From Mycolicibacterium sp. J2 (lineage in GTDB: Bacteria; Actinomycetota; Actinomycetes; Mycobacteriales; Mycobacteriaceae), in assembly GCF_026240945.1 (NCBI RefSeq), contig NZ_JAPFPY010000005.1, positions 186,001-250,000 on the forward strand: DNA of 64,000 nt, in the 5' to 3' direction. Made by a program: the position numbers and the translations under genes. Of this stretch, positions 59,697 to 64,000 are shown in pieces. The notes under the pieces were generated by a model that did no database searches, was not told the origin of the DNA, and saw only the letters and a list, made by a program, of their open reading frames with translations. Position 1 is the first letter of the stretch. Each line of letters begins with the position of its first letter.

Positions 59697-61454
59697 ATGA
59701 CACAGAGTTCCCTCGTCGGTGTGCTGCGTGAACGCGCCAGCCTGCAGCCGGACGACCTGGCGTACACCTACCTGAACTACGAGGTCGACCCCGAGGGGGT
59801 CGCGATCAGCCTGACCTGGGCGCAGCTGTACCGCAAGGTGCACAGCCTGGCCTGGGAGCTGCGTCAGATCGGTGAGATCGGCGACCGTGCCGTCATCGTC
59901 GCCCCGCAGGGCCTGGAATACGTCATCGCCTTCCTTGCCACGCTGCAGGCCGGGCTGATCGGCGTTCCGCTGTCGGTGCCGCAGGCGGGGAAGGGCGGCC
60001 GGCACGACGAGCGCATCGCGGCCGTGATCGCCGACTCGGACCCGACCATCCTGCTGACCACGTCGCCGGTCACCGAGTCGCTCACCGGGTACGCTGTCGC
60101 CTCCGGCGACCGGCCCGCCCCGGTCATCGTCGAGGTGGACAAGCTCGACCTCGACGAACGGCGGAAGAACCTGAAGTCCCGCGAGGAATTCCCGGAGACC
60201 GCGTACCTGCAGTACACCTCCGGGTCCACCCGCACGCCGGCCGGCGTGATGGTGACCAACGCCAACGTCTCGGCGAACTTCGAGCAGTTCGTGTACGACC
60301 AGTTCGGGGCATTCGGACACATCGCGCCCGCGGGTACGACGGTGGCGATCTGGCTGCCCTTCTACCACGATATGGGCCTGCTCTTCGGGATCGGTTATCC
60401 GATCCTGGGCGGCTGGCACACCGTGTTCACCACCCCGATGGCGTTCACGGCCAAGCCGGCCCGCTGGGTGCAGATGATGGCGAGCTACCCGAATGTGCTG
60501 ACCGCCGGCCCCAACTTCGCCTTCGAACTGGCCGCGGGCCGCACCACCGACGAGGATATGGCCGGGTTGGACCTCGGCGGGGTGGCCGCCCTGGTCAGCG
60601 GTGCCGAGCGGGTGCACGAGTCCACGCTGCGCCGCTTCGCAAAGCGGTTCGCCAAGTTCAACTTCAACCCCGAGGTGCTCAAGCCGTCCTACGGCCTGGC
60701 TGAGGCCACCCTCTACGTCGCCACCCGTGCGGCCGGCAGTCCTCCGGTGGTGGTCGCCTTCGACTCCGACAAGCTGGCCGCCGGGCACGCGGAGCGCTGT
60801 GCGCTGGAGGACGGCACCGCACTGGTCAGCTACGGCACCGAGACCACACCGCTGGTCCGGATCGTGGATCCGGAGACCGGGGTGGAATGCCCGGCCGGCA
60901 TCATCGGCGAGATCTGGACCTACGGCGAGAACAACTGCGTGGGTTACTGGCGCAAGCCGGAGCAGACCGAGCGGGTGTTCAAGGCCACGATCGTCGAGCC
61001 CAGCGAGGGTACGCCGGCCGGTCCGTGGCTGCGCACCGGTGATCTCGGGGTCATCTCCGAGGGCGACCTGTTCATCATCGGCCGGATCAAGGACCTGCTG
61101 ATCGTGCGTGGCCGCAACCACTACCCGGACGATATCGAGTCCACCATCACCGAGATCACCGGCGGCCGGGTGGCCGCGTTCTCGGTGGAGGAGGACCGCA
61201 CCGAGCAACTGGTGGCGTTCATCGAGATCAAGAACCGCAACGGCGAGTTCACCGGTGAGCGGCTCGAATCGCTCAAACGCGATGTGGCGACGGCGGTTTC
61301 GGAGACGCACGGGATCAGTGCGGCGGACCTGGTGCTGGTGCCCAGCGGCTCGATCCCGCTGACGACCAGCGGTAAGGTACGCCGCTCCTCGTGCGCCGAG
61401 CAGTATCGCAATCGGGACTTCACCCGGGTCGACGACAAAGTGCAGTCGGCCTAG
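59697..61454 (+). CDS. Fatty-acyl-AMP ligase (FAAL, FadD23/24/25 type)
   Basis: Activates a free fatty acid as acyl-AMP and loads it on a PKS, providing the Pks5 starter. 585 residues from ATG 59697 (AAAGG 9 nt upstream; TTG 59688 and ATG 59691 are less well spaced). Adenylation motifs: YTSGSTRTPAGV near residue 175, PSYGLAEATLYVA, RTGDLGVI and KDLLIVRGRNHYP. The FAAL-type extra loop is seen around GRHDERIAAV. It corresponds to fadD24/fadD25 of LOS loci, which one cannot be decided by eye. Confidence 0.88.
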   Translation: MTQSSLVGVLRERASLQPDDLAYTYLNYEVDPEGVAISLTWAQLYRKVHSLAWELRQIGEIGDRAVIVAPQGLEYVIAFLATLQAGLIGVPLSVPQAGKGGRHDERIAAVIADSDPTILLTTSPVTESLTGYAVASGDRPAPVIVEVDKLDLDERRKNLKSREEFPETAYLQYTSGSTRTPAGVMVTNANVSANFEQFVYDQFGAFGHIAPAGTTVAIWLPFYHDMGLLFGIGYPILGGWHTVFTTPMAFTAKPARWVQMMASYPNVLTAGPNFAFELAAGRTTDEDMAGLDLGGVAALVSGAERVHESTLRRFAKRFAKFNFNPEVLKPSYGLAEATLYVATRAAGSPPVVVAFDSDKLAAGHAERCALEDGTALVSYGTETTPLVRIVDPETGVECPAGIIGEIWTYGENNCVGYWRKPEQTERVFKATIVEPSEGTPAGPWLRTGDLGVISEGDLFIIGRIKDLLIVRGRNHYPDDIESTITEITGGRVAAFSVEEDRTEQLVAFIEIKNRNGEFTGERLESLKRDVATAVSETHGISAADLVLVPSGSIPLTTSGKVRRSSCAEQYRNRDFTRVDDKVQSA

Positions 61455-61463
61455 GCCGGCGCC

Positions 61464-62804
61464 GTGGCAGCGCCCGACAACACCCTCGCCTATATCGATC
61501 AGGCGTCGTTCCACGGTCTGCAGGCGTTGGGCCGCGGGCCCATCATGCAGTACATCTGGATCTACCGGCGGCCGGTGGACATGGAGGGGCTGCGGCGATT
61601 CCACCGCAATCTGGCCGGTGGCCTGCTGGGGCGGCGCATCGAATGCTCGCCGCTGCCGATCGGCAGGCACCGCTGGGTGGCCGCGCCGGGCCCGGCCGGG
61701 ATCGACCTCGCCTCGGCCGAGCGCTCCAGCGCGCAGGTGTGGGATTTCCTGGACGAGCATGTCGCGCTGCCGGTCGATCCGGGGGCCGGTCCGTCCTGGC
61801 GCCTCGGTGTGCAGCCGCTGACCGACGGTGGCGCCGCGGTGAGCCTGATCGCGTCGCATTCGGTGGCCGACGGGCAGGGCTTCACGATCGCGGTGACCGA
61901 TGCGGTCAACGGGGTGGATCGCGGCCTCGGCTATCCGCCACCCGGGTCCCGGACCCGGTCGCGGGCGTTGCGCGAGGACGCCCGTGCCGTGTTGCGGGCG
62001 GTGCCGTCCATGGGGCGGGCGGTCGCGGCCGCGGTCGCGGTGGCCCGCAGCGAGCGCGCCGATCTGGCCACCTCGTTCCAGACCCTGTCGGCACCGCCGC
62101 CCACCGGTGACGACCGCCCGGTGGTGGCGCCCAACGTGTCGGCCTTCATCGACATCGACGAATGGGATCGCATTGCGAAAGCGCTTGGCGGAACCAGTAA
62201 TTCGCTGTTCGCGGGACTGGCTGCGCGGCTCGGTGCGCGGTTGGGCCGGGTGGACGCCGACGGGTTGGTCAAGCTGTCCTGGCCGGTGAGCGAGCGGACA
62301 CCGGGGGATACCCGGGCCAATGCGCTGATCGCCACCCACATGACGGCCGACCCGGCTGTGGTGACCCGTGATCTGGCGGGGGTGCGGGTGGCCATGAAGC
62401 AGGCGCTGTCGGAGTCCGCGGAGATGTCGGCCAAGCTGATGGGGCCGCTGCCGCTCACCCCGCTCACGCCGAAGGCGCTGGTGCGCCGGCTGGAGGCGAT
62501 GGTGGTGTCGGTGAACAGCCCCATCGGATGCTCCAACATGGGCGACCTGGACCCCGCGGTGAACCGGCCCGACGGCACCGACGCCGACTACCTGTCGCTG
62601 CGGCTGCTGGAACCGCGGATCACCTCACGCGAGCTCAACCAGATGAACGGCTACCTCGGGCTGGTGTCGGGCCGGGTGCACGGGCGGCTGTTCGTCGCGG
62701 CGGGCGGCTGGACCGCCGGTGGGGACAACTCCCGGGCCGCGATGCGGGCCGCGCTGGCCGGTGCGCTCGACGACTTCGGGGTGCCGGCCACCTTCGAGGT
62801 CTGA
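61464..62804 (+). CDS. Condensation/WS-DGAT-like acyltransferase 3
   Basis: 446 residues from GTG 61464, 9 bp after fadD. Third paralogue: YRRPVDMEGLRRFHRNLAGGLLGRRIE, active motif ASHSVADG (H132), C-terminal CSNMGDLDP. It is the most divergent of the three at its C-terminus (FVAAGGWTAGGDNS). It ends the plus-strand operon; the GT gene converges with a 1-bp gap. Possible third acylation step; may also be a regulatory or non-catalytic copy, although the His and Asp are retained. Confidence 0.7.
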   Translation: MAAPDNTLAYIDQASFHGLQALGRGPIMQYIWIYRRPVDMEGLRRFHRNLAGGLLGRRIECSPLPIGRHRWVAAPGPAGIDLASAERSSAQVWDFLDEHVALPVDPGAGPSWRLGVQPLTDGGAAVSLIASHSVADGQGFTIAVTDAVNGVDRGLGYPPPGSRTRSRALREDARAVLRAVPSMGRAVAAAVAVARSERADLATSFQTLSAPPPTGDDRPVVAPNVSAFIDIDEWDRIAKALGGTSNSLFAGLAARLGARLGRVDADGLVKLSWPVSERTPGDTRANALIATHMTADPAVVTRDLAGVRVAMKQALSESAEMSAKLMGPLPLTPLTPKALVRRLEAMVVSVNSPIGCSNMGDLDPAVNRPDGTDADYLSLRLLEPRITSRELNQMNGYLGLVSGRVHGRLFVAAGGWTAGGDNSRAAMRAALAGALDDFGVPATFEV

Positions 62805-62805
62805 G

Positions 62806-64000
62806 TCAGCCGGCCTTCACCGCGCGTGACGCATTCTCGATGAGGTCGGCCGCCGTGGCGACGCTCTGCGCCGGGGTGGTCATGCCCGCGGCGAAGTCAC
62901 GGGCGCGGCGCGCGACCGCGGGATCCAGCACGGCGCGCAGCGCGGCGGTGAGCGACTTCTTGGTCATCGAGGTGAACCGTTGCGAGCCACCGATTTTCAG
63001 CTTGCGCACCGCGCGGGCCCACACCGGCTGATCGGCCGACACCCACAGCACCAGGGTGGGTACCCCGGCACGGGCCCCGGCGGCGGTGGTGCCGGCACCG
63101 CCGTGGTGCACCACCGCGCGGCAGGCCGGGAAGACCGCCGAATGGTTCACCGCCCCGACCAGTTTGACGTGGTCGGCCTTAGGCAGCTGGTCGAGTTCCC
63201 AGACGCCCGCACTGATCAGGGCCCGCTCGCCGAGTTCGGCGCACACCTCGGTGATCATGGCGACCGCGTCGGCGGGGGACTGCACCGGCATGCTGCCGAA
63301 ACCGAAATAGATCGGTGCGGTACCGGCGCCGATCCAGGACATCACCTCGTCGTCGACGGCGGTCTCCAACTGCAGGGTGATGCCGCCGACCAGGGGGCGG
63401 CTGCCGCCCCACTCCTGATCCAGGCCGGGGAAGAAGCTGGGATCGTAGGCCTGGATCTCGCACGCGCCGGCCGCCACGATCCGCTTCGCCGACCGCACGG
63501 TGGTGGCCGGCAGCCCGAGCGTGCGGCGCTGGGCGTCCTCGGCGGACTTGCCGAGCCGCCACAACGCCCATTCGCCCACCGCGAAACCCGGTTTGATCGC
63601 CCACGACGGCAACGGGACGGGCAGCAGGTGGCTGTTCGGACGGGCCGGGAAATAGTGCAGGGCGGCCATCGGGATGCCGTAGTGCTCGGCGACGTTGGCG
63701 GCGACCTCCTGATAGGTGGTGCCGGTCAAGATGATATCGGCGTCGGCGGCGAGCTCGGTCAGCGTGGCGTTCATGTCCGCCCAGCCGTCGGTGTAATAGG
63801 CGATGCCGTCGCGGATCGCGGCGACCGGGTTCTTGACCTTCCAGTAGTTCTGGAAGGCATCGCTTTCCACCTGCTTCTGGGAGTCCACCCCGTAGGCGGC
63901 GGCCGGGCCGAGGCCGACCGATTCGACGAATCCGATGAGGTTGGGCGGGACGGCCAGTTTCACCTCGTGGCCGCGGGTGCGCAGTTCGCGGGCGACGGCG
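62806..64000 (-). CDS. GT1-family glycosyltransferase, 5' end outside window
   Basis: Nucleotide-sugar-dependent glycosyltransferase of the UGT/GT-B class, resembling mycobacterial LOS and glycopeptidolipid transferases (Rv1524/Rv1526c, Gtf types). 398 codons are visible; the frame runs through the window edge (AVARELRTRGHEVKLAVPPN), so only the first 15-20 residues are missing. Acceptor-domain N-terminus LAVPPNLIGFVESVGL; donor-binding motif VHHGGAGTTAAGARAGVPTL near the C-terminus, with the following DQPVWA. Convergent with the acyltransferase 3 gene; probably adds a sugar to the same lipid. Confidence 0.85.
   Translation of the reverse strand, partial: AVARELRTRGHEVKLAVPPNLIGFVESVGLGPAAAYGVDSQKQVESDAFQNYWKVKNPVAAIRDGIAYYTDGWADMNATLTELAADADIILTGTTYQEVAANVAEHYGIPMAALHYFPARPNSHLLPVPLPSWAIKPGFAVGEWALWRLGKSAEDAQRRTLGLPATTVRSAKRIVAAGACEIQAYDPSFFPGLDQEWGGSRPLVGGITLQLETAVDDEVMSWIGAGTAPIYFGFGSMPVQSPADAVAMITEVCAELGERALISAGVWELDQLPKADHVKLVGAVNHSAVFPACRAVVHHGGAGTTAAGARAGVPTLVLWVSADQPVWARAVRKLKIGGSQRFTSMTKKSLTAALRAVLDPAVARRARDFAAGMTTPAQSVATAADLIENASRAVKAG

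Overview
This is a GC-rich actinobacterial chromosome segment, almost certainly from a mycobacterium and probably a rapidly growing Mycolicibacterium-type species. Gene order follows the Mycobacterium tuberculosis block Rv1445c-Rv1497 closely: pentose-phosphate genes, ctaB/ctaA, suf, acn, ripAB, moxR1, fabG1-inhA-hemZ, mutAB-meaB, lipL. Promoters are of the mycobacterial TANNNT type, often placed for leaderless GTG/ATG starts. M. tuberculosis insertions I remember at these positions are missing: the SufB intein, a PE_PGRS gene, Rv1482c and mazEF4. I see no rRNA, tRNA, insertion sequence, prophage or CRISPR array.

Layout. (1) 1-6386, minus strand: a tightly packed pentose-phosphate operon tkt-tal-zwf-opcA-pgl; pgl runs off the left edge. 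(2) 6.6-10.5 kb: haem O/A synthesis (ctaB, ctaA) around a quinone oxidoreductase and a divergent ATP-grasp protein. (3) 10.5-14.5 kb, minus: mptB (lipomannan mannosyltransferase), an ABC-2 exporter and a DUF429 protein. (4) 14.6-20.8 kb, plus: the complete iron-sulfur assembly operon sufR-B-D-C-S-U-T with an operator-like repeat over its promoter. (5) 20.9-27.5 kb: thioredoxin, enoyl-CoA hydratase, ABC-F protein, a small HTH protein, then acn with its TetR neighbour on the minus strand. (6) 27.7-34 kb: envelope genes, with a membrane protein, the NlpC/P60 hydrolases RipA and RipB, and a MoxR/DUF58/VWA cassette. (7) 34-37.5 kb: fabG1-inhA (mycolic-acid FAS-II) and ferrochelatase. (8) 37.6-41.6 kb: NfeD/SPFH membrane pair, a secreted Ser/Thr/Pro-rich protein and a TVP38 family membrane protein. 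(9) 41.8-48.3 kb: methylmalonyl-CoA mutase (mutA, mutB), its GTPase chaperone MeaB, and a LipL-like serine hydrolase. (10) 48.3-64 kb: a roughly 0.75-kb regulatory region, then a Mas/Pks5-type polyketide synthase operon (pks5-papA-two acyltransferases-fadD-third acyltransferase), met convergently by a GT1 glycosyltransferase that continues past the right edge.

How it fits together. Region 10 sits where M. tuberculosis carries its lipooligosaccharide (LOS) remnant locus, immediately after lipL. It has the parts needed to make methyl-branched fatty acids and place them on a sugar: FAAL activation, iterative methylmalonyl extension, PapA-type transfer, three further HxxxDG acyltransferases, and glycosylation. 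The adjacent mutAB-meaB genes could supply methylmalonyl-CoA. This accessory locus is the most interesting part of the window, above all its three paralogous acyltransferases and the repeat-rich region upstream of pks5. Most of the remainder is conserved mycobacterial core.
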